Source of the DNA: Luteithermobacter gelatinilyticus
GTDB taxonomy: Bacteria; Pseudomonadota; Alphaproteobacteria; Sphingomonadales; Emcibacteraceae
Length of the DNA: 64,000 nt
Direction: 5' to 3'
Assembly: GCF_005849285.1 (NCBI RefSeq)
Contig: NZ_CP040517.1
Location: 2,176,501 to 2,240,500, forward strand
The notes under the pieces were generated by a model. That model saw only the letters and a list, made by a program, of their open reading frames with translations. It had not been told where the DNA came from and searched no databases. Shown here piece by piece: positions 35,273 through 43,577 of this stretch. A program made the position numbers and the translations under genes. Position 1 is the stretch's first letter. Each line of letters opens with the position of its first letter.

Positions 35273-35851
35273 TTATGGCCCGACTTTTTCCCCCCGCGGG
35301 GACATGCGGATGAGGACATTGTCCTTTTTGATAAAGTGATGATACAGGGCCGCGAAAACGTGCAGAACAAAAGCCAGCAACAAAAGCTTGGCGGAAATTT
35401 CATGCAGCTCTTCAAAAAATTCATGCATCTCATGATCCTTACCAAGCAGGACGGGCATCTGGAACAGCCCGAAGACGTCCACCGGCTGGCCATTATAGGT
35501 GGTGCTCATGAACCAGCCGGACAACGGCATCGCCAGCATCAGCACATAAAGCAATAGATGCACCCCATGGGCCAGATATTTTTCCCAGACCCGCATGCTT
35601 TCCGGCAGACGCGGAACCGGATTGCTCAACCGCCAATACATTCTGAACAGAATAAATAACAGCGCGATGACGCCTAAGGATTTGTGCAAGGCATAAATCC
35701 CGAACTTATAATCCCGCTCTTCCGGGGTCGTGGCCGGAAGGCCATGCATGTAATCCCCTGCAAGCCATAACCCCACAATCAGCAGGGCCATGATCCAATG
35801 CACCCAGATGGCCATACGGCCGTAATGTGTTTCAGTATTCCGGATGGTCAT
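35273..35851 (-). CDS. Cytochrome b561 family protein
   Basis: 192 residues with four predicted membrane helices. Candidate heme ligands are paired histidines: WVHWIM in the first helix, LHKSLGVI in the second, HGVHLLLY in the third and LHVFAALYHH in the fourth, as in bacterial CybB-type proteins. It likely moves electrons between the quinone pool and a periplasmic acceptor. No catalytic partner is adjacent. The tail HHFIKKDNVLIRMSP is typical of the family. Confidence 0.93.
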   Translation of the reverse strand: MTIRNTETHYGRMAIWVHWIMALLIVGLWLAGDYMHGLPATTPEERDYKFGIYALHKSLGVIALLFILFRMYWRLSNPVPRLPESMRVWEKYLAHGVHLLLYVLMLAMPLSGWFMSTTYNGQPVDVFGLFQMPVLLGKDHEMHEFFEELHEISAKLLLLAFVLHVFAALYHHFIKKDNVLIRMSPRGEKVGP

Positions 35852-35965
35852 TTTCTTATCCCTTTCTACTCATACCCCATACATGATAAGGGGATAACCT
35901 GAAGTGAAACTGAAAAATACAAACATATTTCGGTATTTGATCCCACAATTTTAGTTTTCGCGATT

Positions 35966-36232
35966 TCATTTTCGACGCCGGAATTTTTCCAAAACCCCCG
36001 GCAGGTTCAGCAAAAGCCAGACCGGCACCACAATCACGGCCCCCAGTAAAATGTAATCTATGGCCCAACGCAACCCGTTCCAGAGCAGCTCAAAAATATG
36101 ACCAATGGTTTCCGGAACTTCGCGGATCAGCTCCGCAGGGGTAATATCAAAATAGCTGAGCACCAGCCCCATGATCAACGAGGCCAGAAGCAGTTTCCAG
36201 ATCAGTCCCACTGTGGTTTTGGTCAAAGGCAA
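35966..36232 (-). CDS. Small two-helix membrane protein (DUF6460-like)
   Basis: 88 residues with two hydrophobic helices (about 8-27 and 58-77) and a short basic C-terminus (LEKFRRRK). The stretch LSYFDITPAELIREVPET between the helices resembles alphaproteobacterial DUF6460 proteins. No function is known. It lies 21 bases downstream of the lipoprotein gene on the same strand and is probably co-transcribed with it. Confidence 0.7.
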   Translation of the reverse strand: MPLTKTTVGLIWKLLLASLIMGLVLSYFDITPAELIREVPETIGHIFELLWNGLRWAIDYILLGAVIVVPVWLLLNLPGVLEKFRRRK

Positions 36233-36253
36233 TCCCCTGGTGGTTTCAGCGTC

Positions 36254-36592
36254 TCAAGACCCGTTGCTTTGCTGGCGGGCAAGTTCTTTTTCTTCCATGT
36301 CATAGCGTAATTGACGCATTAAATCATCTACGGCGCGTTTTTGCGCCGCAGTCAGGCGAGTGGTATGGGAAATCAGCGCCAGTTCATTGAGGGCCTGCTG
36401 ATAGGCCTTGGCGTCACTGTCAGCCACAACCTGATCAATACGCTGGCGCATCTCATCGGGCATGGTCGCAAAGGCGTCCACCAATCTTTCCTCCACCGTT
36501 TTTTTATGTTTGGTTTCAAAATTATCGCAACCCGTTAGGCTAAACGTCACCGCCAAAGCCAGAAACGCCATCACCAAACCCAAGATACGCAT
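36254..36592 (-). CDS. Small putative lipoprotein
   Basis: 112 residues. The N-terminus is a lipoprotein signal with lipobox LTGC (Cys22), followed by Asp, a residue that favours inner-membrane retention in enterics. The mature part is highly charged and helical (EERLVDAFATMPDEMRQRID). No family was recognised. It is upstream of the two-helix membrane protein, with 21 bases between them. Confidence 0.72.
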   Translation of the reverse strand: MRILGLVMAFLALAVTFSLTGCDNFETKHKKTVEERLVDAFATMPDEMRQRIDQVVADSDAKAYQQALNELALISHTTRLTAAQKRAVDDLMRQLRYDMEEKELARQQSNGS

Positions 36593-36668
36593 TTTCGTGA
36601 TCCCTCATTGCCACCGGCGCAAGATATTAAAATATTATTGTCTGTGAACAGACTATCGACAGAGCCCG

Positions 36669-36708
36669 CAAAAAACAATCCCCGACAGATTTCTTTATGC
36701 TGTCGGGG
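36669..36708 (-). terminator. Intrinsic terminator (minus strand)
   Basis: CCCCGACAG at 36680-36688 pairs perfectly with CTGTCGGGG at 36700-36708 around an 11-base loop. On the minus strand it is followed by ATTGTTTTTTG. It sits 50 bases downstream of the secreted-protein gene at 36759 and terminates it. Confidence 0.88.
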
Positions 36709-36758
36709 ACTGTAGGATTGAGTGTTTCGGGAAAGACCGAAAAAAAACTGAAAAAGGT

Positions 36759-37199
36759 CTATTTAAAGACGATCTCCTCGGCAATGCGCTCTCCCAGAAT
36801 GGTGCGCAAGGCGCCCCGGTCAATGGTGGCTTGTTGGGCCTTGTCCATGGACCCCATGACTTTTTCAATCAACTTGTCCCAGTCATCATAGGACCGGTCA
36901 AAAACCGCCCAGTTCTTGTATTCCACCATCAGGACAAGATTGGCCCGTCCTTTGTCCGTTCCAATCATGTTGAACATTTTATAGGACAGGACATTGCCGG
37001 CTTTCTTCTCTTCTTCCATGAATTTGCGCCAGACGTTTTTCAGATCCGCCAGATAATCATCATACATTCCGGGTTTGGTTTCCACCAATGTGATATGCCA
37101 GGGATGTTTTTTGTCATATGCCCGGTCTGCGGCTATGGCCGCCGTGGAAAACGTGCTTGCAATTATGATCAGCAATACTGTTTTGAAAATTCTAGACAT
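36759..37199 (-). CDS. Secreted protein of unknown function
   Basis: 146 residues from the ATG at 37199 with GGAGG six bases upstream. A signal peptide (MSRIFKTVLLIIIASTFSTA, cleavage near AIAA) is clear. The mature protein is about 120 residues, alpha/beta in appearance, with HPWHITLVETKPGMYDDYL and a helical end. The spacing of strand and helix suggests a ferredoxin-like dimeric alpha-beta barrel fold, but this is inference. The gene stands alone, with its own leader hairpin (37239) and terminator (36669). Confidence 0.75.
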   Translation of the reverse strand: MSRIFKTVLLIIIASTFSTAAIAADRAYDKKHPWHITLVETKPGMYDDYLADLKNVWRKFMEEEKKAGNVLSYKMFNMIGTDKGRANLVLMVEYKNWAVFDRSYDDWDKLIEKVMGSMDKAQQATIDRGALRTILGERIAEEIVFK

Positions 37200-37238
37200 T
37201 TGTACCCTCCTTTTTCCCATAGGTCGATAATAAGAGGC

Positions 37239-37260
37239 CATCGGAACTGGCGTTCCGATG
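37239..37260. promoter_or_regulatory. Perfect inverted repeat upstream of secreted-protein gene
   Basis: CATCGGAAC-TGGC-GTTCCGATG is a perfect nine-pair inverted repeat 40 bases before the start codon of the gene ending at 36759. It could be a repressor site or a leader hairpin. There is no T-run on the minus side to make a terminator. Confidence 0.5.
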
Positions 37261-37362
37261 TGCCCCAGCCATGCTTGTGCAAAATGGCTCAAATAAAGAT
37301 TACGGGTACAGATAAAAGGTACGTATACAATGAATATGTTCTTAGCATACCCCAAAGCGTAT

Positions 37363-37402
37363 AAAAAAAGAAGCATTGTATGACAATTACAACGCTTCTT
37401 TA
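37363..37402 (-). terminator. Intrinsic terminator of paaN
   Basis: On the minus strand AAGAAGCGTTGTA pairs with TACAATGCTTCTT (13 pairs including one G-U) around a seven-base loop, followed by an uninterrupted T-run. It lies about 37 bases after the paaN stop. Confidence 0.88.
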
Positions 37403-37438
37403 GTTTATTCATTTTAATAGTCTGTCTTCTAAGACAGC

Positions 37439-39106
37439 TCAGCCCTTAGGATGCCAACGGCTCTGCACAACCCGGTAGCGGTTGGACACATAGGCCGTAT
37501 CGCTGAGCGCCGCATTGGCCGCCGGATTGGCGCCGGTGGCATGAAAATCACTAAAGGCCGCCGTCTGGTTGACAAAAACTCCGCCGGTGAGGTTGAAAGA
37601 CACGGCCACACCAGCCTCGCAGGCCACCTCTTCCGCCTTGGCCAGCACCTCGTCAGAGGTGGAATAAATACCAAAGCTGATGGCGCCATGATTTTTAACA
37701 CTGGCTTCAACCGTTTTCAGGCTATCATCGGTATCCTTTGTGGACACCACAAAGGAAATCGGCCCAAACAGCTCTTCCGTATAAGAGCTGTCATCGGTCG
37801 CCCGCAAAATCAGGGGGGTGCGGATCCGGGCATTGTCAAAGCCCTTCATGGGCACCGCACGGGGCGCCAGCAGCACATTGTCGCCAGCGGCATATTTTTC
37901 CAAGCGCTGCATCGTCGCGTCACTCTGAATGGCCCCCAGTACGGCAGCGGCCCGTTCATCGTCGCTGTTGAATTTTTCCACCCCCTTGGCGATGGCCTCA
38001 GCCACTTCATCAAAACTCTTGTGGCCTTCGTCGGTCTCGATGCCACCTTCGGGAATAAAGATATTCTGCGGTGTGGTGCACATCTGGCCGCTATATAGCG
38101 ACAGGGTGAAGGCAATGTTGCCAATCATGCCGCGGAAATTATCAGTGCTGTCAATGACGATGCAATTGACACCAGCTTTCTCCGTATAAACCTGGGCCTG
38201 TTTGGCGTTTTCCTCAAGCCAGTTGCCGAATGCACTGCTGCCGGTGAAGTCGATCAGTTTCACCTCCGGCCTGAGCGCCAGCTCCTTGGTGATCGGCGCC
38301 GCGGCATCATCCACGGCCAAGGTAATTACATTGGGATCGAACCCTTCTTCTTTTAACACCTCACGGGCAATCTTGACCGTAATCGCCAGCGGCAATACCG
38401 CGCCGGGGTGCGGTTTCACAATCACCCCATTACCGGTCACCAGATCGGCAAACAGTCCCGGATAGCTGTTCCAGGTGGGGAAAGTGGAACACCCGATTAC
38501 AAGACCGATGCCGCGCGGCACGATGGTGAATTTCTTGTCCATGACCAGCGGATCCCGCTTGCCCTGGGGCTTCACCCAGTGGGCCATGGCCGGGGTCCGT
38601 TTCATATCCTCATAAGCATAAGCGATCGCCTCAAGACCGCGATCCTGGGCATGCGGGCCGCCGGCCTGAAACGCCATCATGAACCCCTGACCGGTGGTGT
38701 GCATCACGGCATAGGCCATCTCAAAACTGCGTTTATTGACACGATCCAGAATTTCCAGACAGATTCCGGCGCGGGTGTCCACATCAGCCCGGCCCCAGTC
38801 TTTACGCGCTGCCTCAACCGCGCTGACAAGCTGATCCACATCCACCTTGGGATAGGTCACGCCCAGATCAAAACCGTAAGGTGATTTTTCCCCACCAACC
38901 GTACCGGATGCCCCGGGCAGGTCAAGGTCGAAAGCCTTGTTAAGATATCCCTTAAAGGCGACTTCCCCGTTCTTGTTGGCATCTTCGCCATACACTTTCG
39001 GGCTCGGCATTTCCGGATAGGCCGTCCAGTATTCCCGGCTGCGGCTGGCCGCAATGGCTTTTTCCAGGGTGTCCTTGTGTTTTTCGAAAAGGGGTGAAGC
39101 TGACAT
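37439..39106 (-). CDS. paaN: Phenylacetic acid degradation protein PaaN (aldehyde dehydrogenase family)
   Basis: 555 residues from an ATG with AGGAG eight bases upstream. It belongs to the stand-alone PaaN type of aldehyde dehydrogenase, lacking the C-terminal MaoC hydratase domain of PaaZ. The catalytic cysteine region is SGQMCTTPQNIF and the fold landmarks include IDFTGSSAFGNWL and VIKPHPGAVLPLAI. It is expected to oxidise the semialdehyde formed after ring opening of oxepin-CoA to 3-oxo-5,6-dehydrosuberyl-CoA. The ring-opening hydrolase must come from another gene. It is divergent from paaG, with a candidate TetR operator between them, and is followed by a strong terminator. Confidence 0.9.
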   Translation of the reverse strand: MSASPLFEKHKDTLEKAIAASRSREYWTAYPEMPSPKVYGEDANKNGEVAFKGYLNKAFDLDLPGASGTVGGEKSPYGFDLGVTYPKVDVDQLVSAVEAARKDWGRADVDTRAGICLEILDRVNKRSFEMAYAVMHTTGQGFMMAFQAGGPHAQDRGLEAIAYAYEDMKRTPAMAHWVKPQGKRDPLVMDKKFTIVPRGIGLVIGCSTFPTWNSYPGLFADLVTGNGVIVKPHPGAVLPLAITVKIAREVLKEEGFDPNVITLAVDDAAAPITKELALRPEVKLIDFTGSSAFGNWLEENAKQAQVYTEKAGVNCIVIDSTDNFRGMIGNIAFTLSLYSGQMCTTPQNIFIPEGGIETDEGHKSFDEVAEAIAKGVEKFNSDDERAAAVLGAIQSDATMQRLEKYAAGDNVLLAPRAVPMKGFDNARIRTPLILRATDDSSYTEELFGPISFVVSTKDTDDSLKTVEASVKNHGAISFGIYSTSDEVLAKAEEVACEAGVAVSFNLTGGVFVNQTAAFSDFHATGANPAANAALSDTAYVSNRYRVVQSRWHPKG

Positions 39107-39249
39107 ATTCTTATCTCCTGAGCATGTAACTAGAGCCTGTGATCGGTCCGATCGTCCCGATCTGATCCTTAATACCGTGCGCCTGCGCTCTCGGCCCGGG
39201 CCGCATATCTTTTTTATTGACCGATATCATTAAATATGTAAATTAATAA

Positions 39250-39264
39250 ACCGAACGGTTGGTC
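39250..39264. promoter_or_regulatory. Candidate PaaR-type operator between paaN and paaG
   Basis: ACCG-AACGGT-TGGTC fits ACCG-N6-YGGTC, the arrangement of the perfect palindrome upstream of the TetR gene at 46471-46485. It also contains the inverted repeat AACCG-AA-CGGTT (39249-39260). Lying in the divergent paaN/paaG promoter gap, it is a likely binding site for the clustered TetR regulator. Confidence 0.55.
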
Positions 39265-39372
39265 AATTCAAGAAAATAAAAATTCCAAACCTGAAACAGG
39301 CCGTCATTTTAGGCTATACTATCAGGACGACCAATCCAAGCATTCAAGTGACAAAACAGGGTGGCCCTCCTC

Positions 39373-40164
39373 ATGACTTATGACACCATTGAATTCGGGA
39401 TCTCCGACGGCCTGGCCGTTTTGACTCTCAACCGGCCGGACTCTCTCAACAGTTTCAATACCCAGATGCACGAAGAAGTTCGTGATGCCCTCACCAGGGT
39501 GGAACAGGACGGCACTGTGCGCTGTCTGCTGCTGACCGGCAACGGCCGTGGCTTTTGCGCCGGACAGGACCTGTCGGACCGTTCCGTGGCGCCGGGCGAT
39601 ACCCCACGGGATCTTGGCGAATCCATTGAAACCAATTACAATCCCCTTCTGCGCCGGCTGATGGCCCTGCCCATGCCGGTCCTGTGCGCCGTGAATGGGG
39701 TCGCTGCCGGCGCCGGCGCTAATATTGCCCTGGCTTGCGATATTGTATTGGCCGCCCGATCCGCCAAATTCATTCAGGCCTTCTGCAAAATCGGCCTGAT
39801 TCCGGACAGTGGCGGAACCTATACCCTGCCGCGTCTCGTAGGACAGGCCCGCGCCATGGGGCTAGCGATGCTGGGGGACGCTATTACGGCAGAGCAAGCC
39901 GAAAGCTGGGGCATGATCTGGAAAGCGGTGGACGATGATAAGCTTAAGGATGAGGCTCTGGCGCTAGGCCGACATTTCACGACCCAGCCCACCAAGGGAC
40001 TGGCACTCATCAAAAAAGCCATCCGCGCCAGCTTTGATAACGATCTGGACACCCAGCTTGACCTGGAACGTGACTTGCAGCGAGAAGCCGGTTTTACTAA
40101 GGACTATCAGGAAGGCGTGGCTGCTTTTCTGGAAAAACGCAAACCGGTCTTCAAGGGGGAATAG
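39373..40164 (+). CDS. paaG: 1,2-epoxyphenylacetyl-CoA isomerase
   Basis: 263 residues of the crotonase fold from the ATG at 39373, eight bases after AGGGTGG. PaaG converts ring-1,2-epoxyphenylacetyl-CoA to the seven-membered oxepin-CoA and also shifts a double bond later in the pathway. The oxyanion-hole segments are GFCAGQDLSD and NGVAAGAGANIALACD. The SGGTYTLPRLVG stretch, with aspartate in place of the hydratase glutamate (LIPDSGGT), is characteristic of PaaG. It is the first gene of the plus-strand paaGHIJK row. Confidence 0.92.
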   Translation: MTYDTIEFGISDGLAVLTLNRPDSLNSFNTQMHEEVRDALTRVEQDGTVRCLLLTGNGRGFCAGQDLSDRSVAPGDTPRDLGESIETNYNPLLRRLMALPMPVLCAVNGVAAGAGANIALACDIVLAARSAKFIQAFCKIGLIPDSGGTYTLPRLVGQARAMGLAMLGDAITAEQAESWGMIWKAVDDDKLKDEALALGRHFTTQPTKGLALIKKAIRASFDNDLDTQLDLERDLQREAGFTKDYQEGVAAFLEKRKPVFKGE

Positions 40165-40291
40165 GTCATCTCAGCACCGGCTTTGCCGCCTAACCAGAAG
40201 TCCATGAAATTGTTGCAGTGCGACAAATATTCGGGCAGACTATTATTTTATATCTAAAATAAATCTGTTGAAAAATGAGGTTCACTCGACC

Positions 40292-41809
40292 ATGACTGCT
40301 TTGACGACGACTTCCCCCATCGCTGTAATCGGCGCCGGCACCATGGGTGCGGGCATTGTTCAGGTGGCGGCCACTGCCGGCCATGACGTTTATATTTACG
40401 ACACGTCGCAGGAGGCCATCGAACGCGGTCTGGCGCAGATCGAAAAATTCCTGGCCCGCTCCGTGGAAAAAGGCAAACTGGAGGCGGGCGAAAAGGCGGC
40501 CATACTGGGCCGGATCAAAAAAGCCGACACGCTGCAAGACCTGGCCCCAGCCAAACTGGTGATTGAGGCCATTGTTGAAAATCTCGATATAAAACGCAAG
40601 GTATTCGGGGAACTGGAGGATATTCTGGCTGAAGACGCCATCCTCGCTTCCAACACGTCCTCTATTTCCATTACGGAAATCGGCGCTACACTGAAACGCC
40701 CCGAAAATCTGGTGGGCATGCATTTTTTCAACCCTGCCCCGCTGATGAAACTGGTGGAAGTGGTCCATGGTCTCGCGACCGACGCCAAGGTGGCGGAAAC
40801 CGTGTTTGATACTGCCACGGCCTGGGGCAAAAAAGCCGTCCACGCCAAATCCACGCCTGGATTTATTGTCAACCGGGTGGCCCGGCCTTTCTATGGCGAA
40901 GCGCTGCGTATTCTCCAGGAAGGCGGTGCCGACATCCCGACCATCGATGCCTGCATCAAAGAAGCCGGAGGATTCCGCATGGGGCCGTTTGAACTGATGG
41001 ATCTGATCGGCAATGATGTAAATTTTGCGGTCTCCAACTCTGTCTATAACGCCTATTTCCAGGATCCGCGGTTCAAACCTTCCCTGATCCAGCAGGAACA
41101 AGTGGCCGCTGGCCGGCTGGGCCGGAAAAGCGGTCAGGGCTATTATGATTACCGCGAAGGGGCGAAAAAGGCCGAACCGCACACCGCGCCTTCTTATCCC
41201 GCGCCCGAAAAAGTCACCGTGCTGGGTGAAAACCCGATCCTCGATCCTCTTATCGACCTGGCCCGGGAGGCCGGCATCAAACTGACGCACGAAGAAGACA
41301 GTCCCGAAACCGGCTTCCGCATTGGCGACCTGTTGGTCGTCCTGACCAATGGTGCCACGGCGACCGAAATGACCGTGTTGACCGAGGAACCCACTGTAGT
41401 CTTCGACCTGGCATTGGATTACAAAGCCGCGAGCCGCATTGCCATTGCCAAGGCCGACCAGCTGACCGATACGGCCTATGAAGCCGCCGCCGGTTTTTTC
41501 CAGGCGCTCGGCAAACAAGTCAGCATCGTGGATGACTGCCCGGGTCTGATTGTGATGCGCACTCTGGCCATGCTCGCCAATGAAGGAGCAGACGCCGTTC
41601 ATCAAGGCGTCGCCACGCCTGAAGCCGTTGACATCGCCATGGAAAACGGTGTCAACTATCCTAAAGGCCCCATGGCCTGGGCACAGCAGGTGGGACTTTC
41701 CCACATTGCCGAAGTGATCGACAGTCTTGCAGTCTTTTACGGGGAAGACCGCTATCGTCTGTCCCCCTTCCTGCGCCGGGCGGTGATTGCCCAGAGGGAC
41801 ATCGTATGA
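40292..41809 (+). CDS. paaH: 3-hydroxyadipyl-CoA dehydrogenase
   Basis: 505 residues from the ATG at 40292. The NAD-binding motif AVIGAGTMGAGIVQ lies at about 11-24, followed by the NTSSISITEIG and GMHFFNPAPLMKLVEV signatures and two C-terminal 3HCDH domains, the length typical of PaaH/PaaC. It oxidises 3-hydroxyadipyl-CoA to 3-oxoadipyl-CoA in the lower phenylacetate pathway. A 127-base gap separates it from paaG. Its stop overlaps the paaI start by four bases (ATGA). Confidence 0.93.
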   Translation: MTALTTTSPIAVIGAGTMGAGIVQVAATAGHDVYIYDTSQEAIERGLAQIEKFLARSVEKGKLEAGEKAAILGRIKKADTLQDLAPAKLVIEAIVENLDIKRKVFGELEDILAEDAILASNTSSISITEIGATLKRPENLVGMHFFNPAPLMKLVEVVHGLATDAKVAETVFDTATAWGKKAVHAKSTPGFIVNRVARPFYGEALRILQEGGADIPTIDACIKEAGGFRMGPFELMDLIGNDVNFAVSNSVYNAYFQDPRFKPSLIQQEQVAAGRLGRKSGQGYYDYREGAKKAEPHTAPSYPAPEKVTVLGENPILDPLIDLAREAGIKLTHEEDSPETGFRIGDLLVVLTNGATATEMTVLTEEPTVVFDLALDYKAASRIAIAKADQLTDTAYEAAAGFFQALGKQVSIVDDCPGLIVMRTLAMLANEGADAVHQGVATPEAVDIAMENGVNYPKGPMAWAQQVGLSHIAEVIDSLAVFYGEDRYRLSPFLRRAVIAQRDIV

Positions 41810-42306
41810 GCGGTCCCGTCACCTCAAATACCGGCGCTGTAGATACTGGCGCTGTCCCGGCCGAAAAGGATCTGGTAGAGGCTATTGCCCGGGAGTTATC
41901 AGCCCGCAAGACCCTGGATGATCTTTTGGGCGTGAAACTGCTGGAAATGGCGGCAGGATATGTAAAAATGCGCATGACGGTTACCGACCGCATGACCAAT
42001 TTTTACGGTTCTGCCCATGGCGGTGCCATTTTTGCGCTTGCCGACAGCGCCTTTGCTTATGCCTGCAACAGTGGCAACCGCATCACGGTTGCCGCCGGCT
42101 GCTCCATCGAGTATCTGGCCCCGGCCCATCCCGGCGATGTGCTGACGGCCACAGCCCGGTATCGGGGCGGCGTCGGTCGTCAGGGCATATATGACATTGA
42201 CATACATAATCAGGAAGGCCGGCTGATTGCCACATTCCGGGGCAAATCCCATTCCACCAAAGACAGCATTCTGCCTGAGGCACAGGCCCTCCCCCCTTCC
42301 GAATAA
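41806..42306 (+). CDS. paaI: Phenylacetyl-CoA-pathway thioesterase PaaI
   Basis: 166 residues of the hotdog fold. The segment FYGSAHGGAIFALADSAFAYACNS holds the conserved HGG and aspartate of PaaI thioesterases. PaaI hydrolyses dead-end ring-hydroxylated CoA esters, freeing trapped CoA. The N-terminal 25 residues are low in conservation (SGPVTSNTGAVDTGAV). It is translationally coupled to paaH by ATGA. Confidence 0.92.
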   Translation: MSGPVTSNTGAVDTGAVPAEKDLVEAIARELSARKTLDDLLGVKLLEMAAGYVKMRMTVTDRMTNFYGSAHGGAIFALADSAFAYACNSGNRITVAAGCSIEYLAPAHPGDVLTATARYRGGVGRQGIYDIDIHNQEGRLIATFRGKSHSTKDSILPEAQALPPSE

Positions 42307-42328
42307 GCGCAGTTTAAGGAGAATTAAC

Positions 42329-43534
42329 ATGACCGAAGCTTTTATCTGTGACGCCATCCGCACCCCCATCGGCCGCTATGGCGGCGCGCTTTCATCTGTG
42401 CGGGCAGATGATCTGGGCACCATTCCCTTGAAGGCGCTTATGGAACGCAATCCCGATGTGGACTGGTCACAAGTGGATGATGTGATTTTCGGCAATGCCA
42501 ACGGCGCTGGCGAAGACAACCGCAATGTGGCCCGCATGTGCGCCCTGCTGGCCGGTCTGCCCGTGACCGTGCCCGGCAGCACCATCAACCGACTGTGCGG
42601 GTCCGGCATGGACGCCGTGGGCACTGCGGCCCGGGCCATCAAGGCCGGGGAGACCGATTTGATGATTGCCGGCGGCGTGGAAAGCATGTCCCGCGCCCCC
42701 TTTGTTCTGGCCAAAGCGGAAACCGCCTTTTCCCGCAATGCAGAAATTTATGACACCACCATTGGCTGGCGTTTTGTTAATAAACTGATGAAACAACAAT
42801 ATGGCATCGACAGCATGCCGGAGACGGCCGAAAACGTGGCCGAGGATTTTAACATCAGCCGCGAGGACCAGGACAAGTTCGCCTATAATTCCCAAATGCG
42901 CGCCGTTGCCGCTCAGGAATCCGGCCGACTGGCTGAGGAAATCGTGCCTGTCACCATTCCCCAACGCAAAGGTGATCCCCTCATTGTGGACAAGGACGAA
43001 CATCCGCGCGCAAATACCACGCTTGAAGGACTGGCCAAATTGCCGACCCCTTTCCGCGAAGGCGGCACTGTTACCGCCGGCAACGCCTCCGGCGTCAATG
43101 ACGGGGCCTGTGCTCTGATCCTCGCATCCGAGAAAGCCGCAGCGGCCAATGGCCTCACACCGAAGGCCCGCGTTGTCGCCATGACCACCGTGGGGCTCGA
43201 ACCCCGTATCATGGGTTTCGGACCGGCCCCCGCCAGCAAAAAACTTCTGGAAATGACCGGCCTCAGCCTGGACCAGATAGACGTGATCGAACTTAATGAA
43301 GCCTTTGCCTCCCAAGGGCTAGCCGTGCTCAGGGATCTGGGCCTGCCGGACGATGCGGAACACGTCAACCCCAATGGCGGGGCCATTGCCTTGGGCCATC
43401 CGCTAGGAATGAGCGGGGCGAGGCTGGTCACCACCGCCATGTATGAACTGCATCGCCGGGGAGGCCGTTATGCCCTGTGTACCATGTGTATCGGCGTTGG
43501 TCAGGGCATTGCCATGATTATCGAAAAAGTCTGA
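42329..43534 (+). CDS. paaJ: 3-oxoadipyl-CoA/3-oxo-5,6-dehydrosuberyl-CoA thiolase
   Basis: 401 residues from the ATG at 42329 with AAGGAG about seven bases upstream. The thiolase catalytic residues are the nucleophilic cysteine in NRLCGSGMDAVG (about 90), the histidine in NPNGGAIALGHPLGMSGAR and the C-terminal cysteine in LCTMCIGVGQG. It acts twice in the pathway, releasing acetyl-CoA and finally succinyl-CoA. In-cluster position after paaI and before paaK distinguishes it from general thiolases. Confidence 0.93.
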   Translation: MTEAFICDAIRTPIGRYGGALSSVRADDLGTIPLKALMERNPDVDWSQVDDVIFGNANGAGEDNRNVARMCALLAGLPVTVPGSTINRLCGSGMDAVGTAARAIKAGETDLMIAGGVESMSRAPFVLAKAETAFSRNAEIYDTTIGWRFVNKLMKQQYGIDSMPETAENVAEDFNISREDQDKFAYNSQMRAVAAQESGRLAEEIVPVTIPQRKGDPLIVDKDEHPRANTTLEGLAKLPTPFREGGTVTAGNASGVNDGACALILASEKAAAANGLTPKARVVAMTTVGLEPRIMGFGPAPASKKLLEMTGLSLDQIDVIELNEAFASQGLAVLRDLGLPDDAEHVNPNGGAIALGHPLGMSGARLVTTAMYELHRRGGRYALCTMCIGVGQGIAMIIEKV

Positions 43535-43577
43535 GCCACCACAAGAAACAAACCATCGGAAAATACAGGGGTATATC

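Noticed and set aside
37200-37412. Upstream extension of the secreted-protein gene to 37412
   Set aside because: It would bury the signal peptide and run through the paaN terminator and leader palindrome. The ATG at 37199 has GGAGG in place.
40190-41704. 504-residue open frame antisense to paaH
   Set aside because: paaH is full-length and conserved in cluster context. The antisense frame shows the composition of a reverse-frame shadow and no known domain.
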